Origin: Nothopassalora personata
Lineage: Eukaryota; Ascomycota; Dothideomycetes; Mycosphaerellales; Mycosphaerellaceae
Length of the DNA stretch: 64,000 bases
NCBI GenBank assembly: GCA_033816765.1
Contig: CM066293.1
Span: forward strand, 3,906,001 to 3,970,000
Direction: 5' to 3'
Below the pieces are notes generated by a model. The model was given only the letters and a program-made list of their open reading frames with translations, made no database searches and was not told the DNA's origin. Within the stretch, counting starts at the first letter, position 1; each line of letters starts with the position of its first letter. Shown piece by piece: positions 34,558 to 47,079 of this stretch. The position numbers were made by a program, and so were the translations under genes.

Positions 34558-35110
34558 AGATGTCTAGCGCGCTTAGCGTACTAGATACGCTAGCGAAGCG
34601 TAAGTTTAGCGTACTAGGGCCGTAGACCCCTAAGTCCTTACTAGCTAGGCGCCTAGGTATAGACATTAAGATATATATACGGTACCTCCCGTACTTTATA
34701 GCTAGTAAGTATTCGCTACGCTCTTCGCTTACGATACGCTTACTAATAGTATAGTAGACAAGTAGAATACGTATAATAGTATTACTACCGGCGAGTTACT
34801 TAAGAAGTATAGGCGCTATAGAGCTATTAGGCACCCCTACGTTAGTAATACTAGCGTCGCTATCGCGTAGCTAGTAGCTCGCCTACGCGCCGCTCGCGCC
34901 TAGCGCGATAAGCTCGTCTAGGGGCTTAGTAACCCTATTACTAAATAAGAGTAGGATGCTCTAGACTAGTAGTACGAGGTCTACGCCTAGCTAGGCGAGT
35001 AGATCCTAGAGGTAAGTACTACGCCTCGCTAGCGCTCCCTACGCTCGCCGTATACGGCGTACTATCGCTCCCTATATAAATCGGCTAACCTCCTCCTAGG
35101 CTAAGAGGCA
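34558..35110 (+). pseudogene. possible antisense coiled-coil frame in Gy3
   Basis: Plus strand, opposite to Gy3 pol, between the chromodomain and the 3' LTR. Apart from RIP-type TAG/TAA it reads as a charged, helix-prone protein (SVAIA, LVARLRAARA, RDKLV). At 34,807-34,839 it has Tyr-x2-Tyr-x6-Tyr, all TAT/TAC, compatible with a RIPped CX2CX6C, the first half of the Gy1 antisense cluster. The second half is not visible. Position and layout agree with the Gy1 antisense ORF, but homology is unproven. Confidence 0.3.
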
Positions 35111-35530
35111 GTTCTCTACCTATAAGAATAAGCGTATAGGGGACACCCGCGTACGCTTCGCCGGCGCCTCTACTACTACTACTACCCCCTCCTCTGCCGC
35201 CGCTACTACGTCCGTAGTTCTATAGTAAGAGTAGAACAGGGCCCTTAATAGGCTCTTCGAGCTCGGCCGTACTATAAGTAATATACGTGTCGTATACGTG
35301 TCCTATACTAACCGTAGTTATAGTTCCTATAGGCTAGAAACATTAATACTACTACGGCCGATAGGGCCTTCTTACTACTAGCCCTACGGGGCGAGTATAA
35401 TAAGGAGGATAACAAGGAGGATAATAACGAGTAATCGCGCGCTCCGCGTATATTAGCCGCCTACTACGCGCCTATCTACTATCTACGTAGCGCCGTAGCG
35501 CGCCCTATAAAAGTTTGTTTTTAAAATAAA

Positions 35531-35579
35531 TACTCTTCTCTCTACTCTTCTCTCTACTCTTCTCTCTACTCTTCTCTCT
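35531..35579. repeat. 12-bp pyrimidine microsatellite
   Basis: Four units of TACTCTTCTCTC. It contains no CA or TG and therefore was not a RIP target. The Gy1 solo LTR inserted 10 bp away, in the adjacent pyrimidine-rich DNA. Confidence 0.85.
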
Positions 35580-35593
35580 CCTTACCTCCCTCT

Positions 35594-36119
35594 TGTTAGG
35601 TTTGGTATAACCTAATGATATCACAAGTCAAGAAGACAAGCTCAATCGGGTTTGTTCTCGGGCCGATGGGAAGTTTGAGGGAGAGTGATGAAGCAGTAGT
35701 GTCTTGACCTTACAAAGGCTCAAGAAACAATGAGGCAGAGGTTGGGTTGTGGTGTATTCCAAACAGTGATATTGAACAGTGAGTTGAACGCCTCGAAGCC
35801 ATAAGGGATTCTCAGCGCTCCTAAATACAAAGGAGATTCATAGTCTTGATCTGTTTGATCCGTTGATCTGTTCGACAGATCAAACAGAGCAGCAGATCGT
35901 CTCGCGTCGTACTCTGCTCTGATCTGTTGATCTGTTCGACAGATCAAGCAGATCAGCAGAGCACTTTGCAGCGGCTGCGCCCGCTTAACTGTGAGGTATC
36001 TGATTGGCTTGCGGTTGCAGGCCCAATCCGATCCGTAACACACTTTGCAGCGGCTGCGCCCGCTTAACTGTGAGGTATCTGATTGGCTTGCGGTTGCAGG
36101 CCCAATCCGATCCGTAACA
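35594..36119 (-). mobile_element. solo LTR of Gy1 (526 bp)
   Basis: An inverted, un-RIPped copy of the Gy1 LTR with both 79-bp units, flanked by the perfect duplication CCTCT (35,589-35,593 and 36,120-36,124). I find one base difference from the Gy1 LTRs, in the GAGCCCTTG versus GAGCCTTTG region. It results from LTR-LTR recombination of a full copy inserted in the Gy3 tail after RIP. Confidence 0.95.
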
Positions 36120-36299
36120 CCTCTCTAATGTTATTACTATCGGGGGTATTTGCTCGACTAAGTAAGCGAGCCTTTTAGTCTAATAGAAGATACTATAGGT
36201 TAGTATCTTCTATACTAGTTATAGCTAAGTTTACTATCGGGGGTAGAGGTCCTTATATCTAGCTACCGAAGGGTTAAGGCCTAAATGTATAACCTATAC

Positions 36300-39193
36300 C
36301 CTTGTTTTAGCGCCTTACGCGGCCTTCGTAGGTACCTTATATTCGACTACTATACGCGTAGCCTTCGCGGATCCTTCCGCCGGCTTATACCGTCTTTACT
36401 AACGCCTTATATTTAGCTACTATACGCGTAGCATTCGCGAGTCCTTATACTAGCTCCTAGCTATTATACTCTTCTAGCTAGCGCTTCTATCGCACTAGGT
36501 ACTACACTTTACCCTTATACTTATGCTTTCCTAGTACTACCTCTACTTTATATTTCCCGTCCTTATTAGCGAGGGGTATAGTACCTCTATCATTCTCGCT
36601 ACCCGCGTACGGCTCGAGGAGGGATATATAGAATATATTATAAATTCTTAAGTCGGCTAGTAGTACTAGGCGGTACGCCTACGAACCGATAGCGTCGATA
36701 ATGCGGTACGGTCTAATAAACTTCGAACCTATCTTCTTCTTTAGTAATACTAACCTTAGGTTCTTCGTAGATAATAAGACTATGTTGCCTACGCGATAGC
36801 TCTTAGCCTTATAAGTCTTATTATAGTAGCGAGTCTAATCGGCTACTACGATTTCCTAACGCTTCGTAAGCGTAGCGCGTATCTCTCGTATACGGTTAAC
36901 TAAGTCTACCGCTACTAGTACCTCCCCTTCCCGGATCTCGCCTCGAGATCCTATAGGTATTAGGGCAATCTTAGGTCTCTAACTATACGCTATCTCGAAT
37001 AGGCTTATACGTAGCGTAGGGTAGACGCTATTATTACATATAAATTTAGTAATAGCTAGCTACTTAGCCTACTCTATCTAGTTCTCGCTATAGTAATAAC
37101 GAAGGTACTATTCTAAGGTTTAGTTTACCATCTTAGTCTAACCGTTAGTCTAAGGGTAGAAAGCTATAGATAGCTTACGCTTTACCTACACCTCGAAGTA
37201 GAAGTTACTCTAGAACTTACTCGTAAATACTAACCCGCGGTTACTTACTATACCCGCTAGTATACTATAATGCCGTACGACTTCGTCTCGTAAGATCCTC
37301 GTAAGCTCCGCCGCTATATATGTCTTAGTCGTAGGAATGTATAAGTTCATTTTAGAGTAGCGGTCGACGATTACTAGGATCGTATTATATACGTATTCTC
37401 CTCGCTTACTTAGCGATAGGTCCGTAATAAAATCTATAGTAATTTCCTACTATAGACCGTCTAGCCTAGGTAGTAGCTATAGCTCGCCGTAGGGTCGATA
37501 GCGCCTCGCCTTCGAGGTCTAATAAGCCCTATAGTTTCTAATATACTCCCTTATATCCTTACTAAGTAATTCCTACTAGTAATAACGTCGTAGTAGCTCT
37601 TTAGTCTTTACCTTACTAAAGTGCCCTACTAGTAGGTTATTATAATGCATATAGAGTAGCTATACTCTTACTATATAGTCTTCGGGTACTATAATCGCGT
37701 TCCCGCGATAGACTAACCCGTCTTTTATATACTAGTCCTTAGCGTCCCCTTCGCTAGGCGCCTACGATAAGTATACGATGTACCTATTGTCTCTCCCCTA
37801 CACGATTTTTATTAGTAGTATAAGTAGTTTACCTAGGCCGCCCTACATTATTATAGCGTACACTCTTACTAGTAGCGATCGGGTCCCCTGCGGCTCGTAG
37901 GCTCCTACTACTATTATCGTCGCCTTATCCTATATCTTCTCGTAGGTAGCGGTTACGCGCCTTACTATAGGCTCGTCCTCTCTTAATAGGGATTCCTTCT
38001 AGAAAGATAGCTTACTTTATAGCGTAGGAAGTAAGTTCGACGTCTACTACGCTACGCATACGTAGTTACTACGTCGCGATAGCGTATTAGCTAGGTTACT
38101 CTTCCCTAACCTATACTCTACTATAAAGTCGAAAGATTATAGAAACGTCGCCTGTCGAGCTTACCTCCCGTTTAGCTACTTTACTATTATAAAACCCTAT
38201 AGGTTCGTATAGTTGACTAGTACCTAGACCGTATACGATACGCCTTCGAGGTACGGTTACTAATGCTTAAATGCCTCTACTACTACTAGTAGCTCTTAGT
38301 TATAGGTCTTATAATTGCACTCGGTAGGTATTATCTTACGAGAATAGAAGGTAATTAGATGCTACTTAGTCTTAAATAGCTAAGAGATAATGCCTATAAT
38401 CGTAAAACCTAAGGTATCCATTTTAACCCTCGTACGTAATAAAGGATCGAAGTGCCTTAGGATAGGTGCTCCGAGGAACCCGGCTTTTAGCCGTTAGAAC
38501 GCTTACTCCTCGTAAGCGGACTACATAAGAGGCCCCTACTTCTTACTATTCTTATATCCCTTTAGTAGGTCTATTAATAGCTTCGCAATCCTCGAGTACC
38601 CTTTAATAAAGCGCCTATAGAAGTTACAGAATCCTAGGAAGGATTAAACCTTATAAAAACTCGTAGGCGTAGGCTATTCCTTAATTACGGCTACCCTACT
38701 CCTATCTATCGATACGCCTACGACACTTACGATAAATCCTAGGAACTCGGTATTCTCCTAGAAGAAGCTACACTTCTTTAGGTTCGTAAATAGGGTAAAC
38801 TTTCGTAGCCTCTCTAGTACCGCGCGTACGGCTTGTATATGCTCCTTACGCGTTACGCTATAGATAAGGATGTTATCTAGGTAGACTACGTAGATATTAT
38901 CTACTAACCTAGTAAGGGCCTTATTAATATACCCCTAAAAGGTAGCTAGTACGTTAGTTAACCTAAAAGGCATAACTAAGTACTCGTAGTAACCGTATCG
39001 CGTACGAAACGTAGTCTTCTACTCGTCTCCTTGCTTAAGAGGAATACGGTAGTAGGCATCCTATAGGTCGATTATAGTAAAGAGCCTAGCGCCCTATAGC
39101 CTATCTAAGGTCTTACTAATTAGGGGCAGTAGGTACCGGTTCTTTACTATAATCTTATTTAGGCCTCTATAATCTACATAGAGCCTAAGAGTG
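36300..39193 (-). pseudogene. Gy3 pol relic, 3' part: RT, RNase H, integrase, chromodomain
   Basis: Minus strand. RT continues from across Co2 (IDL-DAYYRIPLKQGDE, then TTFRTRYGYYEYLVMPF), with the catalytic box YLDN at 38,872-38,883 instead of YLDD. RNase H and integrase follow to about 36,900. A chromodomain remnant near 36,430-36,530 reads YLVR-KR-LEEYNS-EL, with tryptophans turned into TAG. Defective. Confidence 0.75.
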
Positions 39194-39198
39194 CTATT

Positions 39199-39445
39199 TG
39201 TTAAGATGTAGCATCTTAAGGGGAGCTAACAGTTAGGTTATGATCTAATAGCCTAAGGCATCTACGATAACTTAGCTTATCGGAAGACACCTTCTCTCCC
39301 CTTTAGCTTAGATAGACATCTAACACAATTAACACATTGGTTCCTAATATATTGCTATATGCCCTATAGCTATTAGCTAGTTAAAGATTGATCTCTTACT
39401 CTACTCCGCTACTAACTACGTATCCTATTAGGTCTTAACTTAACA
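39199..39445 (+). repeat. Co2 5' LTR (247 bp)
   Basis: TGTTAAG...TTAACA; pairs with 44,566-44,812. The 7-bp terminal inverted repeat TGTTAAG/CTTAACA is conserved. Confidence 0.9.
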
Positions 39446-39889
39446 GGTTATAAGCCCGGGTTTGTGTAGGAGTAAGAGCAACCTATTTTAGTATAGGTTA
39501 CTTATATCCCTTACTATTATAGCAGAAAACATCTAGGAAGCAGAAGTCTACCCTATCTGTCCTATTAAGGAGCTTAGTTTAATACTAAGTAATAGGTAAT
39601 CTAGAAAAGGACTCTATACGGCTTACTATAAGCCAATACCTTAAAGACACTCTATAGGCAGAACTGCATCGAGATACTATTAAGAAGGACTTTAAGTAAG
39701 TTATTTAGAACTCTGCTAGGAGAGATAGACCTATGTCCTAGCTCCGAGACTATACCGCTCTTTCTTTACCCTACTAAGTAGGCCTTAGTATCTACACCTA
39801 CGAACCTTACTATTCTATACTAAAAGCCTTAGCAGGACCTAAGCTACGACTTTAAAGCATATACACCTTGTTTTATTACATTCAATTCA

Positions 39890-42800
39890 TTATAGATTTA
39901 CACTAAGAGAAAGGAGAAGAGAAGGGAACTAAAATCCTAATTCTTAGGAGAGACAATTAGAAGAGATAGTTTAACCTTTAGAGATACAAGATAGAGAGCC
40001 AGTTAGCATTCTTTGCAATTAATAACCTATTAGAAGTGTCATTTAACAATATTAAGGGCAAGAACCTAAAACTCTAGGAAGAGACTAAGATTAAAGAGAT
40101 TCTTAATGCACTAACATAGACAAAACAAAATGTAGCTTGCTGCTTTAGTATCCTAAGTAGGATTATAGAAGAAGATAAATTTAAGCTTAAGGGCTCTTAC
40201 GAATCTAGAAAAGCTACTAAGATATAGGTGCATCTCTAGAATAAGTATAGCTAGGTATTACTAACCTATGCATATAAGCTTATAAAACAGTTTATGAACT
40301 TTAAGATAAGTAAAGAGTTCACTATTAGATCTACATAGGCACACCTAGTGTCTCTTAGAAGGAGGATTGCTAATGTTGACCTAGAGGGCTAGCACTATAG
40401 GAAAGCTAATATAAGAATGACCTAGCTTTTAAGCTTACTGCCACCTAACTACTATATAGCTAGGGATACTATTATAGCTTAGCTAAAGATAGATTATAAA
40501 AGGACCTTAAAGATCCTTAAGGCTTAAGAGGCTAGATTAAATCCCTCTAAGGCTAAGTATAGTATAGCAGCTACCTAGGTTAGGCCCTTAGGTTAGGCAA
40601 GATCACTTTCCTACCTTCTCTATAAGAAGGACTATCTTATTAAGGACTACCCTAGTCTCTCTAAGGCAAAGAAGGTCCTTAGATCTTATTCCTAAGCACT
40701 ATCCTCCTAGAATGCAACATATATTAAGAAGAGAAGATCTCTACTACTATCTTTAAGAAGAACACTAAGAGAGAAGTCCTCTATAGAGGAACTTAAGAAA
40801 ATAGTAAAGAAACTTAGCTCTAACATGCTGTTACTCCAGAAGAACTAGGCCTAGTCTCCTTCCTCTAAAACAAGGAAGACTAGGAAAGGTTTCTCTACCT
40901 AAGAGCTACCTAACTTATACAACTTATCCTAGAAGACAATGTCTAATAATAATAAGTATAATAAAGTAGCTTACTTAACTATAGAAGTCTAAGGCAAGTT
41001 CCCCTTATTAGAGTAGTTACTTAATTCTTGTGCTTTATCCTATATAACTAACTAGAACTGCCTCTTTAGATCTATAACTCCCTTAATAAAGAAGAAATAG
41101 ATCAAAGTAGGAGGTAGGCATTTATTAGCTACTTATATTAGGACTATAGAGATAAGTAGGAGATCTAGTAGGAAAGTTGTTTTAGAAGATGTTCTACTTA
41201 TACCTAAGCTAGGGGTAAACCTAGTTTCTTAGAACTAGTTTAGTAAGTAGTTTAGTGTCTAACCTCCTTTATTTTCTCTTATATCCCCCTCTAGCTAAAC
41301 TGTTGTTTAGACAAGGCTTCTTAGGGGGGTTCTATTTATTAATAAGATTTCTCCTCTACTATAAGAAAGGGTATATTACTTATTATATGCACTACTAATA
41401 GAGAATGCCTTTGTAACTACTAAATTAGAGACTAACCTAAAACAGTAGGAGCTTTAGTATAGAAGATTTGCACACTTTAGGAAGAACTTGCTCTAGAATC
41501 TTTATAAGGTAATAGACTTAAAAGAACCTATTCCTATTCCTAGGGATAGCTTCTACTAATGTAGAGTGTGTTTAATAGTAAAGATAAAGAAGTATAAAGG
41601 CAAAGTTACTAAGAGAAGACCTAAAAGACTTGCCCTTATATCTATTAACATATATAGTCTACTACTAATATTAAGGCTAGGGTTTAAATACTAGCTTAAG
41701 ATTATTAACAACTTCTCTAGAAAAAAGTGGACCTATCCTCTTAAGAAAAGAGAAGATGCTCTAGTTGCTCTCTAGAACTAGAAGATTAAGGCAGAGAGGA
41801 AATTATTAGCATAGTTAAAAGCAGTTAGGCTTAATAATATAAGGGAACTTATTGTATTAGTTAAGCAGTAGGAGAAGGATTTAGGAATTAGGCTAGAGTA
41901 TACTAAGGCATACAACTCGCTCTAAAATGGACTAGTTAAAAGGTTAATATAAACCTTAGAAGACTCTATAAGGGCAATACTTAAAAAGGCTAAGATACCA
42001 ATTGAATTCTAGCCTAAAGCACTAGAAGCCTAAACCTACATAAGGAATAAACTACTAAATAGTCTAGACTATAATAGGTTCAAGGTTTCACTAGATAAAG
42101 CCTTTAATAGTATTAAGCTAACTATTAACTATTTAAAGGTTTAGGGATATAAAGCTATTGTCTACATAGACATAAGATCTTAGCCTTAATAGGCAAGAAG
42201 TAATAAACTAATAAACAGAGGCAAAGAAGCAGTATTTGTTAGATACGTTAAAAACATAGCTAAGGCCTAGCTCTTTTAGGAACTAGACATAAAAGCTGTA
42301 AAACAACACACACATATAGACTTCTTTAAGGACTAACCTAGAGGTAATATAGATCTTAATGTTATAAAATTGAATCTATTAAGCAATGCACTAGCTAGGA
42401 GACCCTTAGGGAGGCTAAGGAAGGACATATCCTTAGAGCAACCTGTTTACCATTCAATCATTCAGTAGAGCAGCCTAGTAATAGCCTAGCTAAGAAAGCT
42501 GTTTATGCAACTTCCCTAGCCTCTAAAGAATATAGGGGAATTTTAGAAAATCGATAAGCTAATTAAGATAAGCTTACTAGATCTCTAGGAAAAGAATGTT
42601 ACTAGGACATAAGTGACTACTCTTAGATTATCCCTTAGTAAGAGGAGGGCTAACTATAATATTAAGGGCTATAAATAGAAATAGAAAGCCCTAAGATCTA
42701 TAGTCCCTATACCTAAACTAGCTACTAAAGTAGGAGAAGTAATAGACCTCTTAGAGAACCTTGCTACTTACTACTAAGCTTTCTTTATAGCTATGTAATT

Positions 42801-44500
42801 AGTAGATAATTCAGTACTATAGGATAGTGAATTCCTAGAAGAAGTTAAGGAGATAGCCTTTATAGCAACTATAGAAGTCATTACATATAAGTAAGAGATC
42901 CTAATTCTAAAGTCCTATAAGGATGCTATAAATAATAAGAAATAGGGACACCTTTAGAAGAAAGCAATCTAGAAGGAGCTAGATGCTCTATAGAGCAACA
43001 ACACCTAGGAGAATACTGTTCTACTAAAAGGAGTAAACTTAGTTACGTTAAGATAGGTCTTTAATATTAAAAGAAGTATTAGTAGAGCCATTAAAAAGTT
43101 TAAGGCTAGGCTAGTTATAAGGGGCTTTTTACAGAAGTTTAGTATTAACTTTATAGAGACATTTGCGCCTATAGTTAGATAGGACACCCTTAGGGTGTTT
43201 ATAGCTATTATATATAAGAAGGATCTCCATCTTTACTAAGTAGATATAAACAATACGTTTACAGAAAGCACCCTCTATAAAGATATCTTTATGTTACTAC
43301 TACTAGGAGTTAAGCTTCTACTAAACATAGTATTTAAGATCCTTAAAAGCTTGTATAGACTTAAGTAAGTAGCTAGAGATTAGAATCAACTCTATATATT
43401 AAAGCTTAGGGAGATTAGATTTACACAGTTAGAGGTGGATCCATGCCTACTTATTTATAAGGAAAAAGAGATTATAATTCTTACACATATAGATAACATT
43501 CTAATTGCTACACTAAAGTTGATAGATGTTCTCTAGTTTAAAAGAGAACTTAGTAAAGTCTTTAAGATTAAAGATCTTAGTAAACCTAAAAAGATCCTTA
43601 GTATAAGAGTTATAAGGGATAGGAGGAGAGGAATCCTAAAACTTAACTAGGGACACTTTATTAGGGACAACCTTACTAAGATAGGGATAAACTATAAGAA
43701 AGTAGCACCTATACACTCACCTATAGATAGCTATAAGGCTCTTAAACCTTTAAGCTACATAGATAAGAGGTGTGACAAGGTAGAGTACTAGAGTATTAAT
43801 AGTACATAGATGTAGCTAGTAACAATTATAAGGCTAGACATTGCTTTTGCCCTAGGAAGGATAAGCTCATTTATAAGTGACCTATCCACCTACTACATAA
43901 AGACTTTAAAGAAGATTATAAGATATCTAAGGTTATATCCTAATCTCGGTCTTGTCTTCTCTAGGCATAGAGAAGGATGCCTAGTTAGATACTGTAACTC
44001 TAATTATGTAATAGACAAAGTAGATAGAGTCTCTATCCTTAGGTATGTCTTCTTCCTCTATAGGGCACTAGTCTCCTAGATAAGTAAGAAGTAAAAGTCT
44101 ATAGCAACATCTATAATAGAAGCTAAATACATAGCTATAAATGCATATATAAAGCAATCCCAATTCCTAGCTTTACTACTAAGGGAGATAGACTGTCTAG
44201 AGTTAGTAGGAGACTATTCCTATTAACTAAGGATCACTAGAAACTAGGAGACTGTGTTAAGCTTAAGACTAGTCTAATTAAGAGGTAACAACTAAGCTAC
44301 CCTTACCCTAGTAAGGGATGCACATGTTTATAACAAGTTAAAGCACATTAACATTGCCTACAATACTATTAGGAAACTTTAGTAGAGAAGGCTTATTACT
44401 ATTAAGTACACCCTAATATCTAAGATAGTTGTAGATAGGTTTATAAAGCTAAAGACTAGTCCACACTTCTAGAGGTTTGTAAGCTAGCTTAACCTGTTAT
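39890..44500 (+). pseudogene. Co2 gag-pol relic
   Basis: Readable on the plus strand through TAA/TAG codons. Gag about 40,000-40,560 (UBN2-like, LRRRIANVDLEG). Zinc-knuckle remnant near 40,605-40,665, with its Cys codons now TAC/TAT and one His codon changed. Protease about 41,010-41,250 (ending VVLEDVLLIPKLGVNLVS). GAG-pre-integrase about 41,370-41,520. Integrase about 41,560-42,250. RT about 42,960-43,700 (FTPFSRTVF is the antisense shadow). RNase H about 43,800-44,450. The RT catalytic pair at 43,492-43,497 is Asp-Asn. Dead, but less mutated than the gypsy relics. Confidence 0.8.
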
Positions 44501-44565
44501 AGAGGTCTAAATACTACTAATAGGAGAAGAGCAGACTGTGACCTCCTATATAAGATAAGTAGGAG

Positions 44566-44812
44566 TATTAAGATGTAGCATCTTAAGGGGAGCTAACAGT
44601 TAGGTTATGATCTAATAGCCTAAGGCATCTACGATAACTTAGCTTATCGGAAGACACCTTCTCTCCCCTTTAGCTTAGATAGACATCTAACACAATTAAC
44701 ACATTAGTTCCTAATATATTGCTGCATGCCCTGTAGCTATTAGCTAGTTAAAGATTAATCTCTTACTCTACTCCGCTACTAACTACGTATCCTATTAGGT
44801 CTTAACTTAACA
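44566..44812 (+). repeat. Co2 3' LTR (247 bp)
   Basis: Starts TATTAAG (RIP of TGTTAAG), ends CTTAACA, and is followed by CTATT. Confidence 0.9.
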
Positions 44813-44817
44813 CTATT

Positions 44818-46800
44818 CTTCTTTAGTACGAATAGGATAGGCGCACCCGCCTCGCTTACGGATCGCCTAATCTACCCCTTCTCTATTGCTTACGTAAGGT
44901 ACTCCTTTAAGGCCTCTAGCTTAGTTAAGGACTAGTAGTATAGCGGCTTAAAAGGGGGTTTCTTTCCTATAACGAGATTAATCGTATACTTAATCCCGTC
45001 GGGCATCTTATGCTTCGCCTACTTATTAGGTACGTATATATCTCGGAAGTCTATAAATTCTTTAGGCTACGAGGGGCCCTCTCCTTCGGGTAGTACTATA
45101 GTAATAACCTAAACACTTATTATATAAACCTACTTTAAGCTCTCGAGATCCTTAAGGAACTCGCGTACGTTACGCTACTAAATCGTAGGCGTCTCTATAC
45201 CGTAGTACTACTAGTTATCCTTATTAGCCTTTACTATCCGATTACGATACCGCTAGGGTCTACCTAGAATAACTAACGGCCTACCTATAGGCGCTATATA
45301 GTAGATAGCGTCGCTTACGCGCTCTACTCCTATATCGTTAGCTAGTCGTACGCGAACCGTATAGGCGCCGTAGTAATGCCCCTAGTCCTACGCGTACGAC
45401 TCTAGATTTAGAAGCTTTATACTACTAATAGGCTATATCTAGTATCGGAGTATATACTCGTACGATACTAAGCTTAAATCTGTACCCTTATCTAGAAGAA
45501 ACGTAGCCTCGCGAAAGCCCTTACGCGTCTCGACGGCGCCTCGTAAGTAACGCGCTAGACTCGTATCGACTTACCTTAAGGGGTCTATATAGAAACTCGG
45601 ACTTAGGAGCGACCCTTACCTAGTCCTCTACCTTTTCCCTATTTACCCTTCTTAGTTGAAGCCTCGATAGTTTCTAACCTACGAACCGCTTACGTATCGC
45701 GGTCCTTCTATAGGTATCTATTCCGGCACTCCGTCTTATAGTAACCCTTCCTACCGTAGCCGTAGTACTCTACTTTTGACTTCTAGCTAGTTAAAGACAA
45801 GCTACCGGCGTCTCGCTACTAACTCGTACCTAAGGCGCCCGGTACTTAACTCTACTTCTATTACTTTAGGCGATCGGCCCGCTTATATACGCCCTTAGCT
45901 TTACGCTTACGACGTATATACTATCCGCGGTTGTGCCCTCCGCTACTACCTCGGCGCTCGGTACTTTCGATACGCGAGGCTAGGACTACTAGGTCTTCTC
46001 TAGTTATAGGGATATTATAGTAGCTAACGATAGCGGACCGTAAGCGAGGCGTAAGCTTCGCTAGTAGGTACCGTATACGTTACGCTTCCGAGTAGTTACC
46101 TAACTAGTTCTCTATAACATCTAGCTTAGTTACGAACTATCGCGCTATCTAGTTATCCTTCTATCTCGTAACCTCGTACTCTAATATAACGTTAAGTAAG
46201 CGATTTATAGGATCGCCGTATACGTCTCGGTAGAACTCCTTAAAGTCCTAGTATATATACCCTATAAGGTTAACGGCGCTATAGTTAGTATACTATCGCT
46301 CGCTTACCTCTCCGCTAAGGTACATAACCCTATATAGGACCTTTAATTCGTCTATCGCGTATATAGTACCTAAGAGGGCGAAGATAAGTAAGAGCTCCCG
46401 AAGGAATACCCTTACCTTCCTTATCAAATCCCCTCTAAAAGGCGTCGGCTCTTTTAGACGCGGTCGCGTCGTATACGCTACGGCCGCGCCTCGTACTATA
46501 TAATTATCGTTAGTAGTTATAGAGATAGAGGTAGGGGTTATAGTAGGGAGGTAATCTTCTCTCCTCCCCCCTATACGCTCTAGAGGCGGTGCGCTTATAG
46601 CGCGTAAGATCTCTAGCCGCTCGATCTCCCGCTATATCTCTTACTCTTTAATCTTAGCCCGTAAAGCCTCTCTTCTCGTAACTAAGGCTATACGACGCGC
46701 CTACTACTATACTCTAGGGCTTAGGGGCGGCGTAGTCGACTCGCCGTTATATACGTCGCGATCGGGCTCTATAGCGTATATAGATTATAACAAAGGGAAG
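44818..46800 (-). pseudogene. Gy3 gag, protease and RT start relic
   Basis: Minus strand. Gag occupies about 46,750-45,650. A zinc-knuckle remnant near 45,725-45,775 reads YYGYGRKGYYKTEC, where two Cys codons and one His codon became Tyr. The protease at about 45,500-45,150 reads LLDKGTDLSLVSYEYI and later LVILGRPQRYR. The RT begins near 44,990 ([26 protein letters not shown], continuing past Co2 at 39,193). Confidence 0.72.
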
Positions 46801-46809
46801 CTTTAGAAC

Positions 46810-47007
46810 TATAAGGGCCGTAAGGCTATAAGGGGATGTCGTAATATATAGTACGCCTACGATCTTCTAATCGTAGATAAACTAAAGCTTACTTTCTTCT
46901 ATTAACGCTATACGCGTCTCCTAGTGTACGTATACGCGTTACGTACGGCATGCTAAGCTAGGTATAGCCGTATTATATATAAGGGTTAGCTATAGGCTAC
47001 CCTTATA
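46810..47007 (-). repeat. Gy3 5' LTR (198 bp)
   Basis: Pairs with 33,949-34,146; followed by the CTTTT duplication at 47,008-47,012. Confidence 0.85.
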
Positions 47008-47079
47008 CTTTTAGAGAATCCTCGATAAAGCTACTAGTATCGTAGATAGTAAGGAGGGATAGAAAGCTATATATATTAA

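Larger units (their letters stand above)
39199..44812 (+). mobile_element. Co2: moderately RIPped Ty1/copia element
   Basis: 5,614 bp, the same family and length as Co1 but plus-oriented, with LTRs 39,199-39,445 and 44,566-44,812 and target duplication CTATT (39,194-39,198 and 44,813-44,817). It splits the RT gene of Gy3. A possible primer-binding region GGTTATAAGCCCGGG follows the 5' LTR. Confidence 0.92.
33949..47007 (-). mobile_element. Gy3: RIPped chromodomain Ty3/gypsy element
   Basis: A minus-strand element with 198-bp LTRs (33,949-34,146 and 46,810-47,007), whose TG...CA ends have become TATAAGGG and CCCTTATA through RIP, and a CTTTT duplication. Without the solo LTR (526+5 bp) and Co2 (5,614+5 bp) it is about 6.9 kb. 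Gag, protease, RT, RNase H, integrase and a chromodomain are readable in order on the minus strand. About 2 kb separate the chromodomain from the 3' LTR. Confidence 0.85.
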
